Assembly: GCF_002087295.1 (NCBI RefSeq)
Contig: NZ_MWVI01000012.1
Span: 16,033 to 80,032, forward strand
From: Vreelandella lionensis
GTDB taxonomy: Bacteria; Pseudomonadota; Gammaproteobacteria; Pseudomonadales; Halomonadaceae
Direction: 5' to 3'
DNA length: 64,000 nucleotides
In this document: in pieces, positions 21,726 to 31,339 of the stretch
How the letters are laid out: the number at the start of each line of letters is the position of its first letter
How positions within the stretch are numbered: position 1 is the stretch's first letter
Notes under the pieces: generated by a model
Seen by the model: the letters and a program-made list of their open reading frames with translations, nothing else
Told to the model about the DNA's origin: nothing
Databases searched by the model: none
Program-made: the position numbers and the translations under genes

Positions 21726-22795
21726 CTAGCAGCGGTACAGAAACGGCTCTGCGCGCCACTGCGGTTCCACGTAATCGCTGGCGCACAGAGCTGATACATC
21801 GCCACCCGCTCGCGCGGCAAGCCGCGCCAGCGTGGCCATGTGTAATCCTCTCGGGCTGTCTACTTCTTCGCTAACGGCCACCGGCATCCAGTGGTCGCCC
21901 TCACGGGTTGCCAAGGTGAAGTTGAAGGGGTGAAAGCCTGGGAAGCCCAACCGAATGTCGGTGGCGATCAGCGTCTCTTGGCCATTGATATCACGGGTTT
22001 CGAAACGTAAAAACGGCCCGGTGAACCACGTCAGCCGCTGCCCTAGCGGTCCCTCCAAAGCGCTGGCCTCCAGTTCGACGTTACGACGCAGCGGTTCCAG
22101 TGCGAGGACTCGGCACGATCGAATACACTGATCAAACTCTCGTAATAGCGGTCTTCATCGATGACCGTTGCCCGCCATAGTGCGATATTGAACGGCGTGG
22201 GTTGGATGAGCACGGGGGCTGCTTGTAAGTCCGCCTCGGCTAGGGCTGGCGTTAGGCGCTGCTCGACGCTCCATTTGGCACCTGCGGCCATCATGAGGTA
22301 AGCGCAGGAGATGACCAGCCCCGTGCGGCAGGCACTGCGTACCTTGCCCGACACGCTGCCGATGATCAGCGCCATAAGCAGCGGTAGCGTGTAGAACGGA
22401 TCGATGATGAAGACGATAGGCCACGCGGCGGGCGGGGCGTCTAGCGGCCAGAGCAACTGCGTGCCGTAGGTGGTCAGCGAGTCGAGCAGCGGGTGAGTCA
22501 CTAATATCAACGTAAAAAAGCACCACCAGCGACCCAACGAGATGTCCCGGGCTGGAGCAAAGCGGGCACTCAGCACGGCCAGCAGCGTGCCAAGACCCGT
22601 CAGTGCGAACAGTGAATGGCTAAACCCGCGATGCTCCGTGACATTGGCAATGGCGTCGCCATAATCCAGCGCGACGTCCAGATCGGGCAGGGTGCCTAGC
22701 AGCGCACCGATCAGAATGGCCTTGCGGCCCAGGCGCTTACCTAACACGGCACCACCTACCGCTGCGCCAAGCGCCGCTTGCGTAATCGAATCCAC
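21726..22795 (-). CDS. YdjM/COG1988-type membrane-bound metal-dependent hydrolase (one frameshift)
   Basis: Multi-span membrane protein of the DUF457/YdjM family, predicted metal-dependent hydrolases. The family His residues are in TEHRGFSHSLF and VTHPLLDSLTTYG. About five hydrophobic helices fill the N-terminal 190 residues; the C-terminus is soluble. One G is missing opposite CC at 22097-22098; restoring it joins SHWEPLRRNVELEASALEG and gives 356 residues. The start GTG 22795 is chosen because GAGGAG lies 6-7 bases upstream; the longer upstream frame lacks such a site. E. coli ydjM is SOS-regulated; I see no clear LexA box here. Confidence 0.78.
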
Positions 22796-23009
22796 AGACC
22801 TCTCCTCGACGTGCTGATAGCGAATCGTGATTGTCACTGAAGAGTGACACACTAGATGAACAGCCGTGACGCCATTATACAACGTGTCTACTTTCTATTT
22901 TACTGTCGCACTATTGTCTATGTTTTAATGGTGCTACGTGACCGGCTCGGCACCGCACTCGGCGGTAGCACGGGATATAATTACCATTCTTCAATGAAGA
23001 GGAAATGAC

Positions 23010-23450
23010 ATGCAGTTTTTACACACCATGGTACGTGTCAGCGACTTAGACGCCTCGCTTCACTTTTATTGTGACCTGCTCGGCCTGAAAGAAGTGCGCC
23101 GCAAAGAGAACGAAAAGGGCCGTTTTACGCTGGTGTTCCTGGCGGCTCCTGAAGATGAAGCGCGCTCCGAGCGCCTCACGGCCCCTGAGCTTGAGCTGAC
23201 CTACAACTGGGACCCAGAGGAGTACACTGGCGGTCGTAATTTTGGACACCTAGCACACCGTGTCGACGACATTTACGCCCTTTGCCAGCATCTGCAGGAT
23301 AACGGCGTCACCATCAACCGCCCGCCCCGCGATGGTCACATGGCCTTCGTGAAATCGCCAGACGGTATCTCCGTGGAGCTGCTGCAAAAAGGCGATGCGT
23401 TGGCCCCCCAGGAGCCCTGGGCTTCCATGGAAAACAGCGGTAGCTGGTAA
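23010..23450 (+). CDS. gloA: Lactoylglutathione lyase (glyoxalase I)
   Basis: Isomerises the methylglyoxal-glutathione hemithioacetal to S-lactoylglutathione. A VOC-fold protein of 146 residues with metal ligands visible as His5 (FLHTMVRV), Glu in LELTYNW, His in [10 protein letters not shown] and Glu in [18 protein letters not shown] before ATG. A TATAAT at 22976-22981 may be its -10 element. It ends three bases from the convergent gene at 23453. Confidence 0.93.
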   Translation: MQFLHTMVRVSDLDASLHFYCDLLGLKEVRRKENEKGRFTLVFLAAPEDEARSERLTAPELELTYNWDPEEYTGGRNFGHLAHRVDDIYALCQHLQDNGVTINRPPRDGHMAFVKSPDGISVELLQKGDALAPQEPWASMENSGSW

Positions 23451-23452
23451 AA

Positions 23453-24034
23453 CTACTCTCGGTGGCGCTCTTTATAGATGTCGCCACTGAACTCCATATG
23501 GAGTTCAACCACCTCGCCATAGGGGTTCATTGCGCGTAGCTCCACATGGCGAGGCTTGTACTCGACGCCGCCCAGCGGTTGATAACCCGCCTGCTCGGCG
23601 CGCTGCATAAAAAAAGCATCACTATTAGGCCGCTCGGTGAGCGGAGGCGCGGAGATTGGGACGGAGCGGTTCAAGCGGTCGCCGGGTAAGCGAGACGCGT
23701 AGGGCTCCTCCACTTCTACGAGCGTTTCACCGATCAACAGCCAGCGAGCCTGCATGCGCTGGCCCGTCGGCAGGCCAAACACACCGATCTCATCACCCGC
23801 TGTCGCAGTGAGTGCTGAACGCCCCTCCGGCCAGGTATCGACTAAGACGCGACCGCTCTCATCTTCAAGAATGAAGCTATTACCGAACCGCTCGCTAATG
23901 CGGCCTTTCAAGTAAACCCCCGCGCTTTGCGCAGTGGCAATCGGGGTGGCGGGCGTCTCCAGAGACGGTGGTGCCGCAAGCACCGGTAAGCCCAGCAGCG
24001 GCAGCGTGAGTGTACACAGCAACAAGCCGCGCAT
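23453..24034 (-). CDS. Exported OB-fold/PepSY-like protein, paralogue of the gene at 26629
   Basis: From ATG 24034 it starts with a signal peptide (MRGLLLCTLTLPLLGLPVLA); ATG 24091 with GAGG eight bases upstream is an alternative giving a longer n-region. The mature protein has an OB-like segment (VYLKGRISERFGNSFILED) and a C-terminal PepSY-like segment (AEQAGYQPLGGVEYKPRHVELRA...YGEVVELHMEFSGDIYKERH). The same order and end (DYRGDVYREKR) occur in the protein at 26629-27342, so the two are probably diverged paralogues. They bracket a PepSY/two-component operon. Function unknown; a periplasmic sensing accessory is inference. Confidence 0.6.
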   Translation of the reverse strand: MRGLLLCTLTLPLLGLPVLAAPPSLETPATPIATAQSAGVYLKGRISERFGNSFILEDESGRVLVDTWPEGRSALTATAGDEIGVFGLPTGQRMQARWLLIGETLVEVEEPYASRLPGDRLNRSVPISAPPLTERPNSDAFFMQRAEQAGYQPLGGVEYKPRHVELRAMNPYGEVVELHMEFSGDIYKERHRE

Positions 24035-24241
24035 CGTGTTCACCCAGGGTAACCAAACACGCCGCTTTAGCAGTACGATAGAGAAAATCATAGGTCGGGC
24101 CTCACTTAGCGCCAATGTGTCGAGTATACGAGCTTAAAGCTGACGGTAACTTGAATGGCTCGTTTGTTCAGTCAAGGTTAAGGCGCTTCCCGTTATAGTG
24201 TTGGATTACTCTTAGAGTATGGCGTTTGCCAGGAGTCTTTT

Positions 24242-24583
24242 ATGAACAGTGGCCATCGTGGCAGCGTGCTTCGCTGCGCCCTGCTGAGCACACTCTTGTT
24301 CGTCAGCGTTCCTACGCCGGTGGTCGCTCAATCCGCCCTGACGGTGGATGACGCCATCGCCGTGGTACAGCAGCGCTATGAGGGCGAACTACTCGATATC
24401 GAAATGAAAAGCGGACGTGGCTGGGAAAATAGCGAGCAGGTGTATGAGCTGCGTCTGCTGACGGCCCAAGGCAACGTACTCAAAATTCGCATTGCCCGCG
24501 AAGATGGTCGTTTTCTAGAAATTGACGGCAGGGGCCAAATTGAGGCGCGTTTGCCGCCTACCAGCGATAACGGCGGAGCCTAA
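24242..24583 (+). CDS. Periplasmic PepSY-domain protein
   Basis: 113 residues with a signal peptide (cleavage near VVAQS) and one PepSY domain: LTVDDAIAVVQQRYEGELLDIEMK, then VYELRLLTAQGNVLKIRI and a C-terminal FLEIDGRG. Start ATG 24242 follows CAGGAG. The stop lies two bases before the response regulator start, so it is the first gene of a three-gene operon. PepSY proteins in this position are common beside OmpR-type systems and are thought to modulate the sensor; that is family knowledge, not shown here. Confidence 0.85.
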   Translation: MNSGHRGSVLRCALLSTLLFVSVPTPVVAQSALTVDDAIAVVQQRYEGELLDIEMKSGRGWENSEQVYELRLLTAQGNVLKIRIAREDGRFLEIDGRGQIEARLPPTSDNGGA

Positions 24584-24585
24584 TA

Positions 24586-25248
24586 ATGCGAGTGTTAGTG
24601 GTAGAAGATGAGCAGCATCTCGCGGCTCAAATGCGTGAAGCGCTTGAGGGTAATGGTTTCGTCGTCGATGTCGTCAACGACGGTAACGAAGCCGTGTACG
24701 TGGGCAATCACGAGACCTATGACGCGGCGGTGCTGGATCTGGGTCTGCCTGGGCGGGATGGCTTAAGTGTTCTGCACGATTGGCGACAACATGGCCGCAC
24801 GCTACCGGTGGTGATTTTGACCGCCAGGGATGGCTGGAGTGAGAAGGTGCAGGGGTTCCGCGCCGGGGCGGATGACTACGTCACCAAACCCTTTCGCATG
24901 GAGGAGATTATCATGCGGCTGCGTGCGCTGATTCGCCGTGCGTCGGGCCACGCTGATGTGATGATCCGCAGCGGCGAGCTAGAGTATGACACTCAGCTAG
25001 GTACCTTCCATCTCGCTGGCCTGCCGTTAAAACTCACCGCCTTTGAACATCAGCTACTCGTGTATCTGATTCATAACGCTGAGCGGGTGGTCAGCCGTAC
25101 CGAGCTCTCCGAACATCTCTACTCTTACGATAACGATCGTGACCATAACTCCCTCGAAGTGATCATCAGTCGGTTGCGGCGCAAAGTGGGGGCAGAGCGT
25201 ATCGAAACCCTGCGTGGTCAGGGGTATCGGCTGTGCGACCGCTCGTGA
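24586..25248 (+). CDS. OmpR-family response regulator (PhoP/QseB-like)
   Basis: 220 residues: receiver domain (1-115) with acidic pocket EDE near residue 8, phosphoacceptor Asp51 (AAVLDLGLPG), conserved Thr in LTARD and Lys in VTKPF. It is followed by a winged-helix DNA-binding domain (about 125-220) with VISRLRRKVGAERIETLRGQGYRL. Translationally coupled to the PepSY gene before it and overlapping the sensor gene after it. The signal and targets are unknown. Confidence 0.93.
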   Translation: MRVLVVEDEQHLAAQMREALEGNGFVVDVVNDGNEAVYVGNHETYDAAVLDLGLPGRDGLSVLHDWRQHGRTLPVVILTARDGWSEKVQGFRAGADDYVTKPFRMEEIIMRLRALIRRASGHADVMIRSGELEYDTQLGTFHLAGLPLKLTAFEHQLLVYLIHNAERVVSRTELSEHLYSYDNDRDHNSLEVIISRLRRKVGAERIETLRGQGYRLCDRS

Positions 25249-26609
25249 AACTCTCACTGCGAGCGCGTCTGCTAGGATCCGCTGGCCTATGGAGTGCCAT
25301 TGCGTTAGTGGGCGTGGGGCTATTTATCTACTGGCTGTTCAAAGATCACGCCGAGCGCACCTTTGACGCCCGACTGGACGCCAACCTACTGGGGCTGATG
25401 GCCTCTGTAGAGTTCAATGAGCAGGGTCAGTTGATCAAAACCCGTGATATTGGCGGCCCTCAGTTCGATCGCGCCTACTCGGGTTGGTATTGGCAAATTG
25501 CCCACGACGATGAGGTGCTGATTGCCTCGCGTTCGCTGCTGAATGCCAGCCTGCCCGCGCTGACCAGCGATGTTTCTCAGGCGCTGGCGCTCACCGGGCC
25601 AGAGGGCGAAGCGCTACGCGCCCGAGGCCGTCACTTCTCAGCCCCAGGCAGCGGCCCGCCGTTGAGTATCACCGTGGCCGGCCCACAAAACGAAATTGAT
25701 GATGCCCTGTCGCGCATCGTCCTTCCTTTAGTGGCTTCGCTGGCGCTGCTGGGAATCGGGCTAGCGGTGGCGGTGTGGTGGCAAGTTCGCTGGGGGTTAA
25801 AGCCGCTCACCCGGCTGCGTCGCGACCTTCTTGCGGTACGCCAGGGGTACCGCGAACAGTTAGCCCACGCCACGGTGGAAGAGCTACAGCCGCTGGTGGA
25901 TGAGATCAATGCGCTGGTGACCCATAACCGAGAGGTGATTGCTCGCAGTCGTCAACACGTGGGCAACTTAGCTCACGGCCTCAAAACGCCCCTCGCCATG
26001 TTAGCCAACAGCCTATCGGCTCAGCAGACACACGACGCCACCACCGAGGAGGCATTGTCGCGTCTGCAGCGCTTGGTCGACCACCATTTGCGCCGCGCTC
26101 GGGCCGTCGGTGCGGGTTACCACATGGGCGAGCGCACCCCGGTAGCAGCCACGCTAGAGGGGCTAGTGAGCGTGATGCGCCATGTATACGCCCGCGGCCC
26201 CGCACCACTCCATATCAGCGTTCATTGCGATGATGCGTTAGCGTTTCGAGGTGAGTCCCAGGATCTCGATGAGCTGTTGGGCAACCTGCTGGATAACGCC
26301 TGCAAGTGGGCGCGTCAGCAGGTGATGATCGAGGTATGCCTGGTATCGCCAGAGCAGTTGACCGTGGTGATTAGCGATGACGGCCCGGGTATGCCCGAAC
26401 CCCAGCGGCTAAAAGCCGTGGAGCGAGGCGAGCGCTTCGATGAATCGACCCCGGGCGATGGCTTGGGGCTTGCCATTGTGCAGGATCTGGCGCGGCTTTA
26501 CGGGGGGCACCTGGCGCTTGCCGCCAACTCGCCCAGCGGGTTACGCGTCGAGCTGACGCTACCCGCCGCCGAAAGGCCGCCCAAGGGCGACCTTTCAGGT
26601 ACATCGTAA
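25233..26609 (+). CDS. Sensor histidine kinase of the PepSY-linked two-component system
   Basis: Inner membrane kinase of 458 residues. TM1 is near residues 14-34, followed by a periplasmic sensor domain (about 35-160) and TM2 (about 162-182). Then come HAMP-like linker, H-box with phosphoacceptor His (NLAHGLKTPLAML), N box (LLGNLLDNACKWA) and G boxes (DDGPGM, GDGLGLAIV). Start GTG 25233 has AGGGGT seven bases upstream; GTG 25245, overlapping the regulator stop as GTGA, is an alternative. PhoQ/QseC-like in architecture. Confidence 0.92.
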   Translation: MRPLVKLSLRARLLGSAGLWSAIALVGVGLFIYWLFKDHAERTFDARLDANLLGLMASVEFNEQGQLIKTRDIGGPQFDRAYSGWYWQIAHDDEVLIASRSLLNASLPALTSDVSQALALTGPEGEALRARGRHFSAPGSGPPLSITVAGPQNEIDDALSRIVLPLVASLALLGIGLAVAVWWQVRWGLKPLTRLRRDLLAVRQGYREQLAHATVEELQPLVDEINALVTHNREVIARSRQHVGNLAHGLKTPLAMLANSLSAQQTHDATTEEALSRLQRLVDHHLRRARAVGAGYHMGERTPVAATLEGLVSVMRHVYARGPAPLHISVHCDDALAFRGESQDLDELLGNLLDNACKWARQQVMIEVCLVSPEQLTVVISDDGPGMPEPQRLKAVERGERFDESTPGDGLGLAIVQDLARLYGGHLALAANSPSGLRVELTLPAAERPPKGDLSGTS

Positions 26610-26628
26610 CGCCAAAAGAGCGGTGAGT

Positions 26629-27342
26629 TTATTCAGCGGGCCACGCGGGGAGGCGTTTTTCGCGGTAAACGTCGCCGCGGTAGTCCACATGCAGTATGAC
26701 CTGCTCTTCGGCGTCATTCTGCGCCATCCACTCCATATGGCGGCCCTTGAAGTCGACCAGGGCGGCATTACGGTAGCCCTGGTCGCTCAGCGCGTTCTCC
26801 ACGTCACTCTGCTCTAGGTTCGACAGGCTCTCATCACGGTGAGGCCGGTCATGCCCAGGACGTTTGATGTGCCATTCCAGTAACTCACCGTCCGGTGAGA
26901 AGAGGCTGTGAACGTCGTAGCCTTCCTCATTAACGCTAGTAATGCGATAGACGTCGTCGCGGCGCTTCAGCTCCACCATTTCACCAAAGCCCTGTGCTTC
27001 AAGCTGGCGCTGTAGATTTTCGACATTGGGTGCTACGACGCGTCTTTGTGGCTGCTCACCGTTGCCTGGCTCATCTGCCGAGCCGCGCAGCGACGCGGCG
27101 GTGACGGTATCGCCTTCCAAGCGGCCTTCCACCATAATATCGTCGCCTATTTGGAAGCGCTCGCCGCTGTTGCCTCGCGGGCGAACCAGCAGACGACGGT
27201 CGCCTTCATCGACCACGAGCAGGTCATTGAAGCGTTCGACCACTTCGCCGTTGATGCGCACCTCTTCCTGCGCCGCCAGCGGAGCGGAGAGGGCAAGGGT
27301 GCAGATGGCAGCAGCCAGGGCTTTTAATGGAGTCGGTTGCAT
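26629..27342 (-). CDS. Exported OB-fold/PepSY-like protein, paralogue of the gene at 23453
   Basis: 237 residues starting MQPTPLKALAAAICTLALSA (signal peptide) at ATG 27342, with AGAGGA seven bases upstream; a longer frame to 27411 lacks a start signal. The mature protein has an OB-like segment (VRINGEVVERFNDLLVVDEGDRRLLV...DDIMVEGRL), then two PepSY-like repeats: LQRQLEAQGFGEMVELKRRDDVYRITSV and VENALSDQGYRNAALVDFKGRHMEWMA. It ends 19 bases from the convergent sensor kinase. No function is established for this combination. Confidence 0.65.
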   Translation of the reverse strand: MQPTPLKALAAAICTLALSAPLAAQEEVRINGEVVERFNDLLVVDEGDRRLLVRPRGNSGERFQIGDDIMVEGRLEGDTVTAASLRGSADEPGNGEQPQRRVVAPNVENLQRQLEAQGFGEMVELKRRDDVYRITSVNEEGYDVHSLFSPDGELLEWHIKRPGHDRPHRDESLSNLEQSDVENALSDQGYRNAALVDFKGRHMEWMAQNDAEEQVILHVDYRGDVYREKRLPAWPAE

Positions 27343-27498
27343 AGTGGTTTCCTCTTGTTGGCAAGTTGGGGCAAGCTTGTGAAGAGTTAGCCCCGCAAGT
27401 GACAATGCCAAGCCTACGCAACCGCTGCTGAACCGAGACTAAATCATCGGTTCAAGTTTGATTCAGGATTAACGAGCTAATCGGATAAGGGAGTCGAT

Positions 27499-27950
27499 AT
27501 GAAACCAAAGGGCATAAAGGGATGGCTAGCCGCGCTAAGCATGGTCACGCTGGCGGGCTGCAGCAGCGCACCGCAGCAAGAGCGAATCGACGCGCCGCAA
27601 GGCGGCACGCTCTCTGGGCCAGTGGTCGAGCAGCGCTGGAACTTGCTGTTGGTAGGGACCGATGAACGGCTATCAATGCCCGAGACGCCGTTTTTCCGCA
27701 TCGGCCGCGACGGCAAGGTTAGCGGCTCGGATGGCTGCAACCAGTTCACCGGCAAGGTGAGCCTGGGCGAAAGCCAGCGCATTGAGTTAGCGAACTGGCC
27801 TCCACCCGAATGGCCTGCCCCAATATGGAAGACGCCAAGCGGGTCACCGATATGCTGGATACCGCGTATCGTTACTTGATCGACCACGACCGTTTGGTGT
27901 TCTTCGGACCGGATAGCCGTGTGCTCGGCGGCTGGCGGGAAGCTAACTAA
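27499..27950 (+). CDS. HslJ/META-domain lipoprotein (one frameshift)
   Basis: A signal peptide with lipobox TLAGC (Cys about 21) is followed by one META/HslJ domain (WNLLLVGTDERL, GKVSGSDGCNQFTGKV). HslJ proteins are heat-shock or antibiotic-stress linked envelope proteins of unclear mechanism. One C is missing at 27794; restoring it gives ELANLASTRMACPNMEDAKRV and the C-terminal strand LVFFGPDSRVLGGWREAN, 150 residues in all. It lies alone between two minus-strand genes. Confidence 0.82.
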
Positions 27951-27962
27951 GCCGCTATCGGC

Positions 27963-29145
27963 TTAGTCATTAAAAGGCGGGTTGAAGCGAGCGATAAAGC
28001 GCGCATCAATCCGCTTTTTCCATTGCCATACCCAGCGCCCCGAAAAGCCAATCGCTCCACGGCTGGCAATGGCGTGACCGTCGCCGGTGCCAATCAGTGC
28101 CAGCACGCGACGCGGAGGCTGCCACGAGGTGAGCTGTTTGCCGTGACAGGCAGCCCGTAAATTCTCTGCCAATACGGGCCCCATGCGCACCGCATAAACG
28201 CCTGCCTTAGGCAGCGGTGACGAGCGCAGCGCAGCGCAGTCGCCAGCGGCAAAGATGCCCGGTTGGCCGATGACCTCAAGTGACGTATCCACCGGGATAA
28301 AGCCTTGCTCATCCAACGGCAGCGCCGTTTGCTGCAGCCACGTTTGCCCCACGGCTCCGGTCGCCCAGAGCACGATATCCGCGGCGATGTGGTTGCCGGT
28401 GTCGGTTTGCACGCCGCCGGGTACCAAGGCGTGCCCTCGCACGCCTGTATGGACGCGCACGCCCGCACGTGTGAGCGCTCGCGCCGTTAACCAGCGGGGC
28501 AGCCAGCCAGCGCCGGGCAGCAGCGTTTTGGCGGCGCTGATCAGCTCGCCTTGCCAGTGAATGTCCGGGCGCTGCTGGCGAAGCTGCGCCAAGACGCTCA
28601 TCAGCGTCTCGCAGCCTGCTGCGCCGCCGCCTACGCTCACAACGATCTGATGCGCTCCTGCTGGCAGTTTGGCCACCTCTTCGCGTAATGCTTGCCAACG
28701 GTGGTGCAACGAGCTGAGCGGGCGCATGGCCAGCAGCGTGGGCAGCGTATTCTCCTCAATACCTTTTGGCCCGATCGCCTCATCGCTTTGCGGGGCAATA
28801 ACTTGCGGTAACGCGAGCGTCGAGCCGACGTTGAAGGAGGCCACGTCAAACGCAATCACGCTGCCATCCGCCAGCGTTACCTGACGCTCGCTCGTGCATA
28901 ACGCCACAGCTGGAGATGCAATAAGGCGAGCCCCTGCCCGCAGGCAGAGCGCCGCGATATCCATCTGAGTTTCCCGCAGCGTGCACTCCCCAGAAAGCCA
29001 CGCAGGCACGCTGCCCGAGTAGGCGGCAAATGGGTTGTCACTTACGACGGTGATCGACACCGCTTTATCCGGGCGCTGAGCAAACGCCTCCAGCACGAAG
29101 GGCGTGGGCGTGACCCGCGCCGATGAGCAGTAGCTGCCGTGTCAT
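27963..29145 (-). CDS. TIGR03169-type FAD-dependent oxidoreductase, SelD-partner family (one frameshift)
   Basis: NDH-2-like flavoprotein of 393 residues. The N-terminal FAD motif LLLIGAGHAHA leads into FVLEAFAQRPDK after removing one G from the GGG at 29100-29102. Family features follow: NPFAAYSGSVPAWLSGE, FDVASFNVGS, the second Rossmann motif IVVSVGGGAAGCETLM and FAAGDCAAL. This matches the family (TIGR03169) known as an N-terminal partner of selenide-water dikinase SelD. Here it stands alone and no selD is in the window. The start overlaps the upstream flavoprotein stop (ATGA), so it is last in an eight-gene cluster. Electron donor and acceptor are unknown. Confidence 0.8.
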
Positions 29146-31286
29146 TGGCCCTCACCGCGCCGCCAGCTAAAGTACTTCTGCAGCAGTGCCAGCACTCGTT
29201 CTGGCTTATGGGCGTTTTTCCAAACGCCTGCGGTGGCTTTGGCGGCTTCGCCTAGTGTGGGGTAGGGGTGAATGGTGCCGAGCAGTTTATTCAGCCCCAG
29301 CCCGTGCTTCATGGCGATGGTAAACTCACCCAGCCACTCCCCTGCGTTCTCCGCGACGATCGTCGCCCCCAGAATTTTGTCTTTGCCGGGCACGGTAAGC
29401 ACTTTGATAAAGCCTTCGGGCGCGCCTTCGGCAATGGCGCGGTCGCTTTCGCTCATGACGTAGCGGGTCACTTCAAAGGCGACACCTTTCGCGGTGGCCT
29501 CTTTTTCGTTGAACCCACTCGCGCTACTTCCGGCTGCACGTAGGTAACGGTAGGCATAAAGCGGTAGTCCACCGCGAAGCTTTTCAGCTCGCCAAACAGC
29601 GCATTCACGGCGGCGTGCCACGCCTGATGGGCGGCCGCGTGGGTAAGTTGGTAGGGGCCCGCTAAGTCGCCGCAGGCCCAGATGTTAGGCAGGCGCGTTT
29701 GCAGCCGCTCGTTGAGGGCCAGCGTGCCGCCGTCGGTGGTGGTAATCCCTAGCGCCTCCAGTCCTAACCCTTCCACGTTGGCCTGACGGCCCGCGCTCAC
29801 CAGTAGATAATCAAACGCTAGGGTGCTGCGCTCACCCAAGTGTTCAATAACAAGCTGATGCTCCCCGTCGACTTGGTTTACCTCCAGCGCTTTCGCGCCG
29901 GTCATCACCGTCACGCCCTCTTGAGTGAGCGTACGCTCTACGTGCTCGCCAACTTCATTATCTTCCCGGCCCAGCAATTGCGGCGCGCCCTCTACCAAGA
30001 CGACATGGCTACCTAAGCGGGCAAAACTTTGGCTCAGTTCGCAGCCAATCGCACCGCCACCCAGCACCACCAGCCGTTTGGGCAGCTCTGTGAGCGACCA
30101 GAGGTTTTCAGAGGTGAGCAGCGGCGCGTGCTCGATGCCGGGCAAGGGCGGCACGCGAGGGCGCGCTCCGGTGGCCAGCACGATATGGCGAGCGGTGAGG
30201 GTTTGATCGCCCACGCGAATTTCCCATGGTGAAACGAGGGTGGCGTGCTCTTGATACACCTCCACGCCGAGCTTGGTGTAGCGCTCGACGCTGTCGTGGG
30301 GCTCGATATCGCGGATGGCCTGATGCACATGCCCCATCACCTTGGCGAAATCCACGCTGGGCTCGCTGGCGCTCACGCCAAAGCGGTCTGCTGTGCGAAT
30401 TTCATGGGCCGCGCGGGCAGCCCGAATCAAGGCTTTGGAAGGCACGCAGCCAGTGTTAAGGCAGTCGCCGCCCATCTTGTGCTTTTCGATGAGAGCCACC
30501 TTGGCTTTCACGGCGCTGGCGATATAGCTGGTCACCAGCCCCGCCGAGCCGCCGCCAATCACCACGATGTCGTAGTCAAAACGGCTAGGGCGAGTGAAGC
30601 CTTTGTAGGCGTTGCGCTTTTGCACCATCAGTGCAATGCGGCGGGCCACCCAGGGGAACACCGCCAGCAGCGCAAACGAGGCGATGAGCCCAGGCGAGAT
30701 AATGCCGCTCAGGCTTTCCAGCTCGCCGAGCTGGCCGCCCGCATTCACGTACACCGCCGTGCCGGGCAGCATCCCGAGCTGGCTCACCCAGTAAAACGTG
30801 GTGGTTTTAATCCGCGTTAGCCCCATCACCAGGTTGATCATGAAAAACGGGAAAATGGGCACCAAACGCAGGGTGAACAGATAAAACGCGCCATCTTTCT
30901 CGACGCCCCGGTTCACCGTGTGGAACTGGCGGGGAAAGCGTTGTTTCGATGGGCTGACGAAACAAAAAGCGTGAGAGTAGAAAGGCGAGCGTCGCGCCGA
31001 TGGCGCTGGCAAATGAGATGATCACTAGCCCCCAGCCCAACCCAAACAACGCGCCGCCTAGCAGCGTTAACAGCGACGCGCCGGGCAGCGAGAGTGCAGC
31101 CATCGCCACATACACCGCAAAGAAAATGCCCGCCACCTGCCAGGGCGACTGCTGGAACGCTGCCTGAAAATCGCTGCGGTAGGCCTGCAGGGTATCCAGA
31201 GTGAAGAACGTATGGGCGCCGCTAACGTAGAAGCCAATCACGGCCAGTAGCAGTAGGGCAAACATCAGCAGGCGCTGACGGTTCAT
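29142..31286 (-). CDS. TVP38/DedA membrane domain fused to a mercuric-reductase-like flavoprotein (two frameshifts)
   Basis: A single 714-residue fusion once two breaks are corrected: one extra G in 30931-30934 (restores PIETTLSRQFHTVNRGVE) and one A missing at 29512-29513 (restores VARVGFNEKEATAKG). Start ATG 31286 follows AAGGAG. Residues 1-230 form a TVP38/TMEM64 (DedA-like) membrane domain with LSLPGASLLTLLGGALFG and the reentrant loop TLRLVPIFPFF. The rest is a pyridine nucleotide-disulfide oxidoreductase with FAD motif DIVVIGGGSAGLV, redox-active disulfide GGDCLNTGCVPSKAL, NAD motif VVLGGGAIGCELS and dimerisation domain HPYPTLGEA. It lacks mercuric reductase's N-terminal HMA and C-terminal Cys pair. 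The substrate is unknown. Confidence 0.85.
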
Positions 31287-31339
31287 GGCAGGCTCCTTGG
31301 AAAAGGTGTTCGTACTCAGTGCTAAAACGGAACGTTTCC

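Noticed and set aside
30245..30820. 191-codon plus-strand frame antisense to the TVP38-flavoprotein fusion
   Set aside because: His/Ala/Gly-rich mirror translation of the conserved FAD-binding region of the minus-strand gene.
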